A stretch of DNA of 64,000 nucleotides from Streptomyces antibioticus (GTDB lineage Bacteria; Actinomycetota; Actinomycetes; Streptomycetales; Streptomycetaceae), in contig NZ_KQ948424.1 of NCBI RefSeq assembly GCF_001514065.1, positions 965,568-1,029,567 of the forward strand, read 5' to 3'. Positions within the stretch are counted from its first letter, which is position 1; the number at the start of each line of letters is the position of its first letter. The notes under the pieces are model-generated. The model saw only the letters and a program-made list of their open reading frames with translations. It did not search any database and was not told the origin of the DNA. This document shows positions 34,692 to 43,388 of this stretch, one piece after another. The translations under genes were made by a program, and so were the position numbers.

Positions 34692-34807
34692 ACCCCGCCC
34701 TCAGCGCTCGATCGGCGTTGTGAACCCCGCCCTCAGCGCTCGATCGGCGTTGTGAACCCTGCCCCTCAGCGCTCGATCGGCATCGTGAACCCCGCCCTCA
34801 GCGCTCG
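34679..34807. repeat. Four-unit tandem repeat spanning two convergent stops
   Basis: Units of 32, 32, 33 and 32 bp (34679-34710, 34711-34742, 34743-34775, 34776-34807), each running ATCGGCGTTGTGAAC...CAGCGCTCG. Units 1 and 2 are identical; units 3 and 4 have a few changes. Each contains TGA on the plus strand and TCA for the minus strand, so the repeat supplies the stop of the PIG-L gene (unit 1) and of the acyl-CoA ligase (unit 4). It looks like a slippage or duplication product. Confidence 0.88.
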
Positions 34808-36717
34808 TACAACTCCTCGATCTCCTGCGCGAACTCCCGCATCACCGTCTCCCTTCGCAGCTTCATCGACGGCGTCAGGTGCCCCTCCGCCTCTGTGAAG
34901 TCCCTCGGCAGCACCTCGAAGCGGCGGATGGATTCCGGGCGGGAGACGAGCTTGTTCGCCTCGTCCACCGCGCGTTGGATGATCGCCTGCAACTCGGCGT
35001 CGCCCGCCAGGAGTTCGGCCGGCACGGGATGCTTGCCGTTCATCTGGCGCCAGTGGTTGATGCCGTCCATGTCCAGGGTGATCAGGGCCGCGACGTAGGG
35101 GCGGCGGTCGCCCACCACCATGCACTGGGAGATCAGGGGGTGTTGGCGCAGCCAGTTCTCCAGGGGGGCGGGGGCCACCGTCTTGCCGCCCGCTGTGATG
35201 AGGAGTTCCTTCTTCCGGCCCGTGATCGTCAGGTAGCCCTCGTCGTCCAGGCTGCCGATGTCGCCCGTCGCGAACCAGCCGTCCACCGACGCCGGGGTCA
35301 CCCCGCCCGCGTTCGGGTCCCAGTAGCCGCGGAACACCGGGCCGCCGGCCAACAGGATCTCGCCGTCCGCCGCTATGCGGACCCTCATGCCGGGCAGCGG
35401 CCAGCCCACCGTGCCCAGGCGCGGCTTCAGCGGTGGCGTCACCGTCGCCGCGCCCGTCGTCTCCGTCAGGCCGTACCCCTCGTAGATCTCCATGCCCGCC
35501 CCGGCGAAGAACGCCGCGATGTTGCGGCCGAGCGGTGAGCCGCCGGAGATGATGTGACGGACGCGGCCGCCCATGGCGTTGCGGATGCGGCGGTAGACCA
35601 GGGGGTCGTAGAAGGTGCGGGCCGCCTTCAGCGCCGTACTCGGGCCTCCGCCCGTGCCCGACGCCTTCTCCTCGATCGCCTCGCCGTAGCGGATCGCCAC
35701 GTTCGCCGCACGGTCGAAGGCCGAGACCCGGCCGCCGCTCTCCGCCTTGGCGCGCGCGTTGTTGAAGACCTTCTCCAGCATGTAGGGGATGACGAGGAGG
35801 AAGGTGGGCCGGAAGCTCGCGAGGTCGGCGAGCAGGTCGTCGGACTTCAGGCTCGGCGCGTGGCCCAGGCGGACTCTTGCCCGGATGCACGCCACCGCCA
35901 CCATGCGGCCGAAGACATGGGACATGGGGAGGAAGAGAAGGGTGGCCAGTTCCTCGTCCGAGCGGGACTTGAAGACCGGGTGGAGGATCTCGATCGCGTT
36001 GTCGACCTCGGAGAGGAAGTTGCCGTGCGAGATCGCGCAGCCCTTGGGGCGGCCGGTGGTTCCGGAGGTGTAGACGACCGTCGCGAGGGTGTCGGGGCCC
36101 AACATGCCGCGGCGTACGTCGATTTCGGCGTCGGGGACCTGGGTGCCGAGCTCGGCCAGGCGGTCGACGTGGCCCTTCTCGATGACCCACAGGTGGCGCA
36201 GATCGGGCAGGCGGTTCAACTCCGGGCCGAGGGCGGCGGCTTGGGCGACGGTCTCCGTCACCAGGGCCACCGCGCCCGAGTCCTGGAGGATCCAGCGGGT
36301 CTGGAAGACCGAGGACGTGGGATAGACGGGGACGGTGACCAGACCGGCCGCCCACGCGGCGAAGTCGAGGAGGGTCCACTCGTAGATCGTGCGGGCCATG
36401 ACGGCGATCCGGTCGCCGGGGACCAGGCCTTCCGATATCAGGCCCTTGGCCAGTGCCAGCACCTGTGCGGCGAAGTCGGCCGCCGTCAGGTCGGACCAAC
36501 TCCCGTCCGGCGTACGGCGGCTGAGCACCCGGTCCCCCGGGCCCGCCGCCGCGTTCTCGAACGGCAGGTCGGCGAGGGAGCCGTGCGTCACCGGCGGCAC
36601 GACCGGCGGGACGGACACCTCGCGGACCTCGCCGTCCAGCCGACGTATCTCCGGTGCCACGAGCACGGGCGCGCCGTCGTAGTCGGTGGCAGCGGCGTAG
36701 GGCAGGGACGACGACAT
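34798..36717 (-). CDS. Long-chain fatty acid-CoA ligase (FadD15-like)
   Basis: 639 aa AMP-forming ligase that activates fatty acids to acyl-CoA. ATP/AMP motif Y-T-S-G-T-T-G-R-P-K-G, then Y-G-L-T-E-T, the T-G-D-I-G-S-L-D hinge motif and a C-terminal S-M-K-L-R-R. ATG 36717 follows AGGAG. It is downstream of the thiolase gene on the same strand but separated by 264 bp, so it likely has its own promoter. The stop lies in the tandem repeat. Confidence 0.93.
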   Translation of the reverse strand: MSSSLPYAAATDYDGAPVLVAPEIRRLDGEVREVSVPPVVPPVTHGSLADLPFENAAAGPGDRVLSRRTPDGSWSDLTAADFAAQVLALAKGLISEGLVPGDRIAVMARTIYEWTLLDFAAWAAGLVTVPVYPTSSVFQTRWILQDSGAVALVTETVAQAAALGPELNRLPDLRHLWVIEKGHVDRLAELGTQVPDAEIDVRRGMLGPDTLATVVYTSGTTGRPKGCAISHGNFLSEVDNAIEILHPVFKSRSDEELATLLFLPMSHVFGRMVAVACIRARVRLGHAPSLKSDDLLADLASFRPTFLLVIPYMLEKVFNNARAKAESGGRVSAFDRAANVAIRYGEAIEEKASGTGGGPSTALKAARTFYDPLVYRRIRNAMGGRVRHIISGGSPLGRNIAAFFAGAGMEIYEGYGLTETTGAATVTPPLKPRLGTVGWPLPGMRVRIAADGEILLAGGPVFRGYWDPNAGGVTPASVDGWFATGDIGSLDDEGYLTITGRKKELLITAGGKTVAPAPLENWLRQHPLISQCMVVGDRRPYVAALITLDMDGINHWRQMNGKHPVPAELLAGDAELQAIIQRAVDEANKLVSRPESIRRFEVLPRDFTEAEGHLTPSMKLRRETVMREFAQEIEELYER

Positions 36718-36981
36718 GGGCAGCTCCTGGGGCACGCAGCTCAAAACCGCTCTGCTGCATAGGTACGCACCGGGCGTACCTGGACGTTCACCGGCGAGTG
36801 CGACTTGTGGGGTTACCGGCAGTACAGGTCTTGGGCACCCGGCGATCTTAGGAGGCCTACGTGGCGGGCTTGTGAGGGTTCGGGGAGGCTCCGGGGCCGG
36901 GTCTGTGCAACATCTGGCGCAAAGTGAGCCTTTGTCAGCTATGTGTGAACCAATGTCACGTCCGGGTGGCCGCTAAGGCCA
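36718..36981 (-). promoter_or_regulatory. Promoter region of the acyl-CoA ligase
   Basis: 264 bp without a gene. It contains GGTTACCGG (36811-36819), the exact 9-mer also present (reverse strand) in the operator region of the fatty-acid genes at 38305-38322. Sharing it suggests co-regulation. No clear hexamers seen. Confidence 0.4.
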
Positions 36982-38262
36982 CTACGGCCGCTCCAGCACG
37001 GCCGTCACCCCTTGCCCACCCGCAGCGCACACCGAGATCAGTCCCCGCCCCGGACCGCCCTGCTCGGCGAGCAGCTTGGCCAGTGTCGCCACGATGCGGG
37101 CGCCGGTCGCCGCGAAGGGGTGGCCGGTGGCGAGGGAGGAACCGGCCACGTTCAGGCGGGCGCGGTCGACGGGCGTCAGCCCGGCCTTCTCCCACGCCGC
37201 CAGCGTCGCCAGCACCTGGGACGCGAACGCCTCGTGGACCTCGACCAGGTCGAAGTCATCGATGACCAGCCCGGCCCGCTCCAGCATGCGCGGCACGGCA
37301 CGCGCCGGGGCCATCAGCAGACCGTCCCCGGCCGGGTCCCCGGCGACGAAGTCCACGGCCGCCGTCTCGTACGCCGTCAGATACGCCAGCGGTTCCAGCC
37401 CGCGCTCCGCCGCCCACTCCTCCGAGGCGAGCAGGACGACCGCGGCGCCATCGGTGAGCGGGGTCGAATTCCCGGCCGTCATGGTCGGGTCGGGGGCGTC
37501 CAGGCCGAACACCGGCTTCAGGGAGGCCAGTTTCTCGACCGTCGACCCCGGCCGCAGGTTCTGGTCCCGGTCCAGGCCGCGGAACGGCACCACCAAGTCC
37601 TCGAAGAAGCCCCGCTCGTACGCCGCCGCCAGCCGCTGGTGGCTCGTCGCCGCCAGCTCGTCCTGGGCCTCGCGCGGCACACCCCACGCGCGTGCCGTGA
37701 CGGCCGCGTGCTCGCCCATCGACAGGCCGGTGCGGGGTTCGGCGTTGCGCGGGATGTCGGGGATCAGATGCTTCGGGCGGATCCTCGCCAGCTCCTTCAG
37801 CCGGCCGCCCGCCGACTTCGCCCTGCGGGCCGCCAGCAGGATGCGCCGCAGGTCGTCGTTGACGCCGAGCGGCGCGTCACTCGCGGTGTCCGCGCCGCCC
37901 GCGATCGCGGACTCGGTCTGGCCGAGGGCGATCTTGTTGGCGGCGGCGATGACGGCCTGGAGGCCGGTGCCGCAGGCCTGCTGGATGTCGTACGCCGGGG
38001 TCGTCGGCGCCAGCTTCGAGCCGAGGACCGTCTCGCGGGCCAGGTTGAAGTCACGGGCGTGCTTGAGGACGGCTCCGGCGACGAACTCGCCGACCGCGCC
38101 CGGCTGTTGCAGCCCGAAGCGGTCCACCAGGCCGTCGACCACCGCCGTCAGCATCTCCTGGTTGGAGGCGGTGGCGTAGGGGCCGTCGGAGCGGGCGAAG
38201 GGGACGCGGCTGCCGCCGACGATCGCGACTCGGCGTGTCACCGGTGCGTGAAGAATGCTCAT
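36982..38262 (-). CDS. Acetyl-CoA C-acyltransferase (thiolase)
   Basis: 426 aa. Cleaves or forms 3-ketoacyl-CoA. Nucleophilic Cys 97 in Q-Q-A-C-G-T-G-L-Q, late motif S-S-L-A-T-G-H-P-F-A-A-T-G-A-R and the second Cys in C-A-A-G-G-Q-G. The layout matches fadA2 in Mycobacterium tuberculosis, which is divergent from fabG4-htdX. Here too it is divergent from a FabG4-like gene, so a shared role in lipid metabolism is likely. Confidence 0.94.
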   Translation of the reverse strand: MSILHAPVTRRVAIVGGSRVPFARSDGPYATASNQEMLTAVVDGLVDRFGLQQPGAVGEFVAGAVLKHARDFNLARETVLGSKLAPTTPAYDIQQACGTGLQAVIAAANKIALGQTESAIAGGADTASDAPLGVNDDLRRILLAARRAKSAGGRLKELARIRPKHLIPDIPRNAEPRTGLSMGEHAAVTARAWGVPREAQDELAATSHQRLAAAYERGFFEDLVVPFRGLDRDQNLRPGSTVEKLASLKPVFGLDAPDPTMTAGNSTPLTDGAAVVLLASEEWAAERGLEPLAYLTAYETAAVDFVAGDPAGDGLLMAPARAVPRMLERAGLVIDDFDLVEVHEAFASQVLATLAAWEKAGLTPVDRARLNVAGSSLATGHPFAATGARIVATLAKLLAEQGGPGRGLISVCAAGGQGVTAVLERP

Positions 38263-38304
38263 CCCGACCTGCTCCCCATACCTGACCTAGGCGTGTGTGA
38301 CATA

Positions 38305-38337
38305 GGATTACCTCCGGTAACCTTACTCCAGAGTAAG
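38305..38337. promoter_or_regulatory. Two inverted repeats between thiolase and FabG4-like gene
   Basis: CTTACTC-CA-GAGTAAG (38322-38337) has perfect 7-bp arms. Just before it, TTACC-TCC-GGTAA (within 38305-38322) has 5-bp arms. Both lie in the 103-bp divergent gap and are candidate sites for a fatty-acid regulator, for example the TetR gene at 40898, although that link is unproven. Confidence 0.62.
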
Positions 38338-38365
38338 CAAGAGAGCACCGAGTGGGGAGACGGCC

Positions 38366-39631
38366 ATGGCCGACCGTTATCTGCGCTTCACCGGCACCGC
38401 ACCGGGCCGTTTCCTGACCCGGCGGCTCGGGCTCCCGCAGCCCGCGGAACTGCACCGCTGGTCCGCCGAGCGGCCCGCACTGGACGGCGAGGTCCTCCAC
38501 CTCACCGCCGGGAAACCGGCCCCCGATCCCGCCGCATCCCCGGCAGCCGTCGTCCTCGACGCCACCCACGTCCGGGACGTCGAAGGCCTCGCCGACGTCC
38601 ACGCGGCCCTGCACCCGGTCGTCCGGTCGGTCGCGGCCGGCGGCCGGATCGTCGTCCTCGGCGCCCCCCTCGACCCCGCCGACCACCACCAGGCGGCCGC
38701 CCAGCAGGCCCTGGAGGGCTTCACGCGCTCGCTCGGCAAGGAGATCGGCCGGGGCAGGACGGTCAATCTCGTACGGCTCACCGACCGCGCCGCCGCCGAG
38801 TCCACCCTGCGCTTCCTGCTCTCCCCCAAGTCCGCCTATGTGAGCGGACAGGTGATCGCCGTGGGCGGGGGGACCGGGCCCGCCGACGTCGACTGGGAGC
38901 GGCCCCTCGCCGGGCGCACCGCCCTGGTGACGGGCGCCGCGCGCGGGATCGGCGCGGCCGTCGCCGAGACGCTCGCCAGGGACGGCGCCCGGGTCGTCGT
39001 ACTCGACGTACCGCAGGCCGAGGAGGACGCCCGGCGGCTCGCCGAACGCCTCGGCGGCGCGGCCCTCGCCCTCGACATCACGGCCGCCGACGCGGGCGAA
39101 CGGATCGCGGCGGCGCTGCCCGACGGCCTCGACGTCCTGGTCCACAACGCGGGGATTACGCGCGACCGCCGGCTGGTCAACATGCCCGCGGAGCGCTGGA
39201 GTTCGGTGCTGGAGGTGAACCTGGCGAGCGTGCTGCGCACGACCGACGCGCTGCTGTCGACGGGGACGCTCGGACCGGGCGGCCGGATCGTCGCCACGGC
39301 CTCCATCGCGGGGCTCGCGGGCAACGCCGGGCAGACCAACTACGGGGCGAGCAAGGCGGGCGTGGTCGGCCTCGTGCGCTCCCTGGCGCCGCGCGCGCTC
39401 GCCGAGCACGGGGTGACGGTCAACGCCGTGGCCCCCGGCTTCATCGAGACGAAGATGACGGCCGCGGTGCCGCTCCTCATCCGGGAGGCGGGGCGGCGCA
39501 TGAACTCCCTCGCGCAGGGCGGCCTTCCGGTCGACGTGGCCGAGACGACGGCATGGCTCGCGCACCCGGCGTCGGGTGCGGTGAACGGACAGGTCGTCCG
39601 GGTCTGCGGCCAGAGCCTGCTGGGGGCGTGA
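38366..39631 (+). CDS. 3-oxoacyl-ACP/CoA reductase, FabG4 type
   Basis: 421 aa, longer than ordinary FabG (about 245) because a degenerate Rossmann domain (1-170) precedes the active one. The active part has T-G-A-A-R-G-I-G (189-196), N-A-G (261-263) and Y326-x3-K330. This two-domain form, coupled with a MaoC gene, is the mycobacterial FabG4/HtdX arrangement, which acts on long acyl chains with NADH. The stop overlaps the next start by one base. Confidence 0.93.
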   Translation: MADRYLRFTGTAPGRFLTRRLGLPQPAELHRWSAERPALDGEVLHLTAGKPAPDPAASPAAVVLDATHVRDVEGLADVHAALHPVVRSVAAGGRIVVLGAPLDPADHHQAAAQQALEGFTRSLGKEIGRGRTVNLVRLTDRAAAESTLRFLLSPKSAYVSGQVIAVGGGTGPADVDWERPLAGRTALVTGAARGIGAAVAETLARDGARVVVLDVPQAEEDARRLAERLGGAALALDITAADAGERIAAALPDGLDVLVHNAGITRDRRLVNMPAERWSSVLEVNLASVLRTTDALLSTGTLGPGGRIVATASIAGLAGNAGQTNYGASKAGVVGLVRSLAPRALAEHGVTVNAVAPGFIETKMTAAVPLLIREAGRRMNSLAQGGLPVDVAETTAWLAHPASGAVNGQVVRVCGQSLLGA

Positions 39632-40491
39632 TGACGGACGTCGTCCTGCGCCGCTCCCCCGCCCTCGCGCCCGTCCTGGCCCGGGGCGCGCTGCTGTCCC
39701 CCTTCAAGCGGCCCCGCCCGGACGCCACTTTCCCTCGCACCCGGCTGGTCCTGCCCGCCCTCCGCGTCGACCTGGCCCGGCTCGCGGCCTACGAGCGGGT
39801 GTGCGGGTTCGCGACCGGCGACGACGCGCTGCCGGTGACGTATCCGCATGTGCTCGGCTTCCCGCTGGCCATGCGGCTGATGAGCGCCCGGGACTTCCCG
39901 CTGCCGCTGCTCGGTCTGGTCCACACGTCGATCGGGATCACCCAGCAGCGGCCGCTGCCCGCGACCGGGGAGTACGAACTGAGCGTGTACGTCGCCGGGT
40001 TGGCCCCGCACCGACGCGGCACCGAGGCGAAGGTCGTCACCGAGGTGCGGGTCGGGTCGGACGTCGGGTCGGACGTCGTATGGGAGTCGAGCAGCACGTA
40101 CCTGGCACGGCACCGCACGTCATCCGAGCCGGCGGCCGAGCGCGCCGAGCAGGCCCCCCTCCCCCCGCTCGCCGAGTGGCGGCTGGCCGGGGACATCGGC
40201 CGCCGGTACGCCACCGCGTCCGGCGACCGCAACCCCATCCACCTCCACCCGCTCACCGCCCGCCTCTTCGGCTTCCCACGGGCCATCGCACACGGCATGT
40301 GGACGGTGGCCCGCTGCCTCGCCGCGCACGGCACCCCGCAAGTGGGCGTGGTGCGCGCGGAGTTCAGGGCACCGGTGCTGCTGCCGGGGACGGTGACGTA
40401 CGGGTCGGAGGGCGACCGGTTCGAACTGCGCGGCGGGGACCGTCTGCATGTGACCGGAGTGGTGAACGGCAGTCTCAGCGCCGGACGTTGA
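39631..40491 (+). CDS. MaoC-like hydratase (HtdX type)
   Basis: 286 aa. (R)-hydratase/dehydratase of hot-dog fold. C-terminal hydratase motif S-G-D-R-N-P-I-H-L-H with G-F-P-R-A-I-A-H-G-M. The N-terminal half is a second, degenerate hot-dog. It is translated with the FabG4-like gene, so the pair likely performs reduction and dehydration of 3-oxoacyl groups. Its last 17 bp overlap the convergent SLIGG-repeat gene. Confidence 0.9.
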   Translation: MTDVVLRRSPALAPVLARGALLSPFKRPRPDATFPRTRLVLPALRVDLARLAAYERVCGFATGDDALPVTYPHVLGFPLAMRLMSARDFPLPLLGLVHTSIGITQQRPLPATGEYELSVYVAGLAPHRRGTEAKVVTEVRVGSDVGSDVVWESSSTYLARHRTSSEPAAERAEQAPLPPLAEWRLAGDIGRRYATASGDRNPIHLHPLTARLFGFPRAIAHGMWTVARCLAAHGTPQVGVVRAEFRAPVLLPGTVTYGSEGDRFELRGGDRLHVTGVVNGSLSAGR

Positions 40492-40828
40492 CCCCGCCGA
40501 TGAGCCCCCAGGCGTCGATCCGCACGGTCGGCCCACCCGGGGCGCTGGGGCCCTCGTCCCGCACCCCGCCCAGCCGGATTCCCCTGACCTCCACCCGCAC
40601 ATCCGGCCGCACCCGCAGGCTCACGCCGCCGATCAGGCTCAGCTTGGTGATGCGCAGTTCGGCGCCGTCCGGGATGTCGACGTCCGTGAGGTCGATGTCG
40701 GCGCCGCCGATGAGGGAGGCGGTCAGGGTGCGCTCGTGGAGGGTGGCACCGTCGAGGCGGTGACCGCCGATGAGGCTCACCCTGATGTCGGTCCTGCCCG
40801 GCCGCTGTTCCCCGTTTGTCTTCGTCAT
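40475..40828 (-). CDS. Small SLIGG-repeat beta protein (LiaF_C-like)
   Basis: 117 aa without signal or membrane segments. The motif S-L-I-G-G or a close variant occurs about every 20-30 residues (S-L-I-G-G three times, then R-L-G-G and G-L-I-G-G), alternating with charged strands, as in the beta-helical C-terminal domain of LiaF/DUF2154 proteins that normally follow membrane helices. Here only the soluble beta domain is present. A scaffold or sensor role is inference. Confidence 0.75.
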   Translation of the reverse strand: MTKTNGEQRPGRTDIRVSLIGGHRLDGATLHERTLTASLIGGADIDLTDVDIPDGAELRITKLSLIGGVSLRVRPDVRVEVRGIRLGGVRDEGPSAPGGPTVRIDAWGLIGGVNVRR

Positions 40829-40897
40829 GGGACGACCGTACGGCCGCAGGATCTCCCTCCCCCAGTGTCCGTCGTCCGCCTTACCGCATGACAGGTG

Positions 40898-41542
40898 TCA
40901 TGTCGCCGGCGGAGCCCACGGCCGCCCCTCCATCAGGTCCCCCAGCCCGGCCCAGGCGAAGTTCATGAGCGTGGCCGCGGCCTGCCGTGCCGTGACACCC
41001 GGCGTGGCGTTGGCCCACGCGGCGAGCGACTCGGCGGCCCCCACCAGCGCCTCGGCGAGCCCGGCGACCTCCCGCTCGGGCAGATCGGGGTCCCGGTGCG
41101 CCTCCCGCGCCGCGACGACGATCAGCTGCGTCACGAACGCGACGATCTCCTCCCGCATCGCCGCGACCTCGGCGGCGAACGCCTCGCCGTGGATCCGGGC
41201 CTGGAGATGCAGCACGGACCAGCCGTCGGGATTCTGGGCGGTGTGGGTGAAGAACGCCAGCAGCCCGTCCCAGAGCTGCCGGTCGGCGGGCTGGTCGGTG
41301 CGGACGCCGGAGCGCACGGCCTCGGTGAGCGCGTGCGCCTCACGGCGGATGCAGGCCGTGAAGAGGTCGTCCTTCGAGTTCAGGTACAGATAGACCAACG
41401 GCTTGGACACACCCGCGAGTTCGGCGATCTCGTCCATGGAGGCAGCCATGTACCCACGACGCCCGAAGGTCCGCACGGCGGCATCCAACATCTGCTGCTC
41501 ACGGACCGCACGCGGCATCCGCTTGGTCTTCACGGCACCCAT
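40898..41542 (-). CDS. TetR family transcriptional regulator
   Basis: 214 aa. N-terminal helix-turn-helix (about 15-60; M-D-E-I-A-E-L-A-G-V-S-K-P-L-V-Y-L-Y) and an all-helical ligand domain. Close to the fatty-acid genes, with which it may be linked. It has its own upstream region with a short palindrome at 41624-41634. Confidence 0.93.
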   Translation of the reverse strand: MGAVKTKRMPRAVREQQMLDAAVRTFGRRGYMAASMDEIAELAGVSKPLVYLYLNSKDDLFTACIRREAHALTEAVRSGVRTDQPADRQLWDGLLAFFTHTAQNPDGWSVLHLQARIHGEAFAAEVAAMREEIVAFVTQLIVVAAREAHRDPDLPEREVAGLAEALVGAAESLAAWANATPGVTARQAAATLMNFAWAGLGDLMEGRPWAPPAT

Positions 41543-41783
41543 GGGGCAAGCCTACGGGCGGATTCCACAGAAACTTCCCGTCGCGGCGGCGGACTCCCGC
41601 ATCGGCGTCGTATAACCCAGTGAGCACACTGTGCGCCCGGACTCCCGTCCGGTGGACCGGGTCAGCCGGTCCTACTGCCAGGACCCCGATCGAAGGGGTA
41701 GGCATGCTCCAGGTCTGCTCTCTTCCCAGCAAGTTACATATTCCAACGAGCAGTTCGGTTCTGCTGAAGATCGGAGAGGTCCG
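41543..41783. promoter_or_regulatory. Divergent region between tetR and sigma factor
   Basis: 241 bp without a gene. It holds the palindrome GCACA-C-TGTGC (41624-41634), a possible TetR site, and GGAGAGG (41773-41779) ahead of the sigma-factor GTG. Nothing else recognised. Confidence 0.4.
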
Positions 41784-42326
41784 GTGAGTCCGGACGACAC
41801 CGAGCGGACTTTCACCGAGTTCGTCAGGTCGTACAGCACCAGGCTGTACGCGATCGCCTACCGCCGCTGCGGCAACAGGCAACTCGCGGACGACATACTT
41901 CAGACCGCCTTCGTCAGAGTGTGGAAGGCGTGGCCGAACTTGATGCACCTGATGGATCAGGAAGCGGTTCCTCTCGGATACGTGCACACCGCGATCCGCA
42001 ACCTCGTGGTGGATCACCACCGTGCGGCCGAACGCCGCCCGGAATCACCATGGGAGGACGAGAGGGACAGCCAGTCACCGGCTGCGTGCGATGTCGCGGA
42101 GGAAGCCGTCTTCCGCGCCATGGGGCATGAGCTGTGGGCTGCCGTGGCGACGCTGGACGAGACCCAGCAGGGCCTGATCGATCTCATCTACGTCGGACAG
42201 TCGTCGACCGCCGCCGCGGGCCGCGCACTCGGGCTCACGGAGACGACCGCCCGCAGATATCACGAAGCCGCATTGTCCCGCCTCCGCGAGATGATCGGCT
42301 GTGACACCGAGGAGGACCAGGTTTGA
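41784..42326 (+). CDS. ECF-type RNA polymerase sigma factor
   Basis: 180 aa. Region 2 (about 10-75: Y-S-T-R-L-Y-A-I-A-Y-R-R and D-D-I-L-Q-T-A-F-V-R-V-W) and region 4 helix-turn-helix (about 120-170: S-S-T-A-A-A-G-R-A-L-G-L-T-E-T-T-A). GTG 41784 is chosen for the GGAGAGG in front; the frame is open to 41631. The following gene overlaps by one base and may be its regulator, but it has no membrane segment as many anti-sigma factors do. Confidence 0.9.
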   Translation: MSPDDTERTFTEFVRSYSTRLYAIAYRRCGNRQLADDILQTAFVRVWKAWPNLMHLMDQEAVPLGYVHTAIRNLVVDHHRAAERRPESPWEDERDSQSPAACDVAEEAVFRAMGHELWAAVATLDETQQGLIDLIYVGQSSTAAAGRALGLTETTARRYHEAALSRLREMIGCDTEEDQV

Positions 42327-42796
42327 TGGACGCCGAGAAGCGTCTGCGCCTGGCCGCCGAATCCCTGAACAGGGAAGCCCTGGGGTTCGATGCCGAAGCC
42401 TTCACGCACCGCGTGCTGCGAAGGCTCGGCATCAAACCCTCCGACGAGGGCTGCGCTGGGGATTCCGCGCTCCGGACCGGTCACACACCAGTGGCCGGCC
42501 CGGAGAAGGGCGGAAGGCGCAGAAAGAGTGACGCGGACGCATCGCGTCACACGGAGTTCTTCGAACTGGAGCTGGAAGAACTCCGGAGCAACACCACTCT
42601 GCACACGGACCCGCGGGTTCTCCGCCGCATTGCCGAACTCACCGAGCTTCTTCACGGGGATGGCGAAGCTCGGACCTGGTGGAACCAGGCCGCGCAAGCG
42701 GGGGATCGACTCGCGGTGCTGACGGTCGCGGAGTGGACGAGGGATCAGGCGGAGGGAAGGCAGACCCGCCGCCAGTTGGATCACGGCTCCTCCTGA
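42326..42796 (+). CDS. Unknown protein coupled to the ECF sigma factor
   Basis: 156 aa. ATG overlaps the sigma-factor stop (TGATG) with GGAGGA before it. Soluble, charged; an N-terminal helix (1-35), an Arg/Lys/Gly-rich linker (60-70), then helical segments with L-L-H-G-D-G-E-A-R-T-W-W-N-Q-A-A reminiscent of a TPR-like helix pair. Probably modulates the sigma factor. No family recognised. Confidence 0.72.
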   Translation: MDAEKRLRLAAESLNREALGFDAEAFTHRVLRRLGIKPSDEGCAGDSALRTGHTPVAGPEKGGRRRKSDADASRHTEFFELELEELRSNTTLHTDPRVLRRIAELTELLHGDGEARTWWNQAAQAGDRLAVLTVAEWTRDQAEGRQTRRQLDHGSS

Positions 42797-42914
42797 GAGG
42801 GAGCCGTACACCGGCACACGCTGTGCGTGAGCCATGAGGGGCGCGGTCCCGGTCCGGGGGTGGCGGGGCCGCGCCCATCGTTCACCCACTCATCCCGAAG
42901 GGAGTGAAACCTCT

Positions 42915-43355
42915 GTGTTCGTGGGCCTGTTGAGCGCCGCCGTCGCCATCACCCTCACCACCGTCGGCTGGGAACTGGCCCGTCGGCTGCGCCGCCGCGA
43001 CCAGGAGCGCGCCGATCTCACCGAAGTGGACCGCCTGCTGCGCCGCCTCGGCGTCCGGATCCGGCTCCTCGACGACCAGGACGACGTCCTCACCACCGCC
43101 TCCGAGGACTGCCAGGCCCTGCGCTCCCTGAAGTACGAGCTGAGCGGGGTCGACCTGCACGCGCTGCCGGAGGTGGGCACGGCCCTGGCGGCCGTCGTGC
43201 ACCGCCTGGACGCCTTCCTCGGTACGGCCCTGCCGCCCCACCCCGTCGGCACCGGAACCCTCACGCAGGCGAGGCAGCAGGGGCGGGCCGCTCAGGAGGT
43301 CCTGTCGGCGGTCCGCGACGCTCAGGACGTGGTGGGACGACTCCGCGTCCGCTGA
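42915..43355 (+). CDS. Small protein with N-terminal membrane anchor
   Basis: 146 aa. One hydrophobic helix (about 2-20) followed by a long helical, Arg/Asp/Leu-rich cytosolic part, mostly heptad-like. GTG 42915 is preferred because AAGGGAG lies upstream and the anchor then sits at the very N-terminus. No family recognised. Confidence 0.68.
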   Translation: MFVGLLSAAVAITLTTVGWELARRLRRRDQERADLTEVDRLLRRLGVRIRLLDDQDDVLTTASEDCQALRSLKYELSGVDLHALPEVGTALAAVVHRLDAFLGTALPPHPVGTGTLTQARQQGRAAQEVLSAVRDAQDVVGRLRVR

Positions 43356-43388
43356 CAGAGCCGAAAGAACCGCGAGCGACGAAGAGGC

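Noticed and set aside
34679-34807. CRISPR array
   Set aside because: Units abut directly with no unique spacers and no cas genes nearby; it is a plain tandem repeat.
37012-40491. Open frame of 1159 codons on the plus strand
   Set aside because: It crosses the thiolase antisense strand and only its last part is the real MaoC gene; the rest is Arg/Pro-rich noise.
41624-41634. GCACA-C-TGTGC as a proven TetR operator
   Set aside because: Short arms and no second copy, so it is only noted in the intergenic entry.
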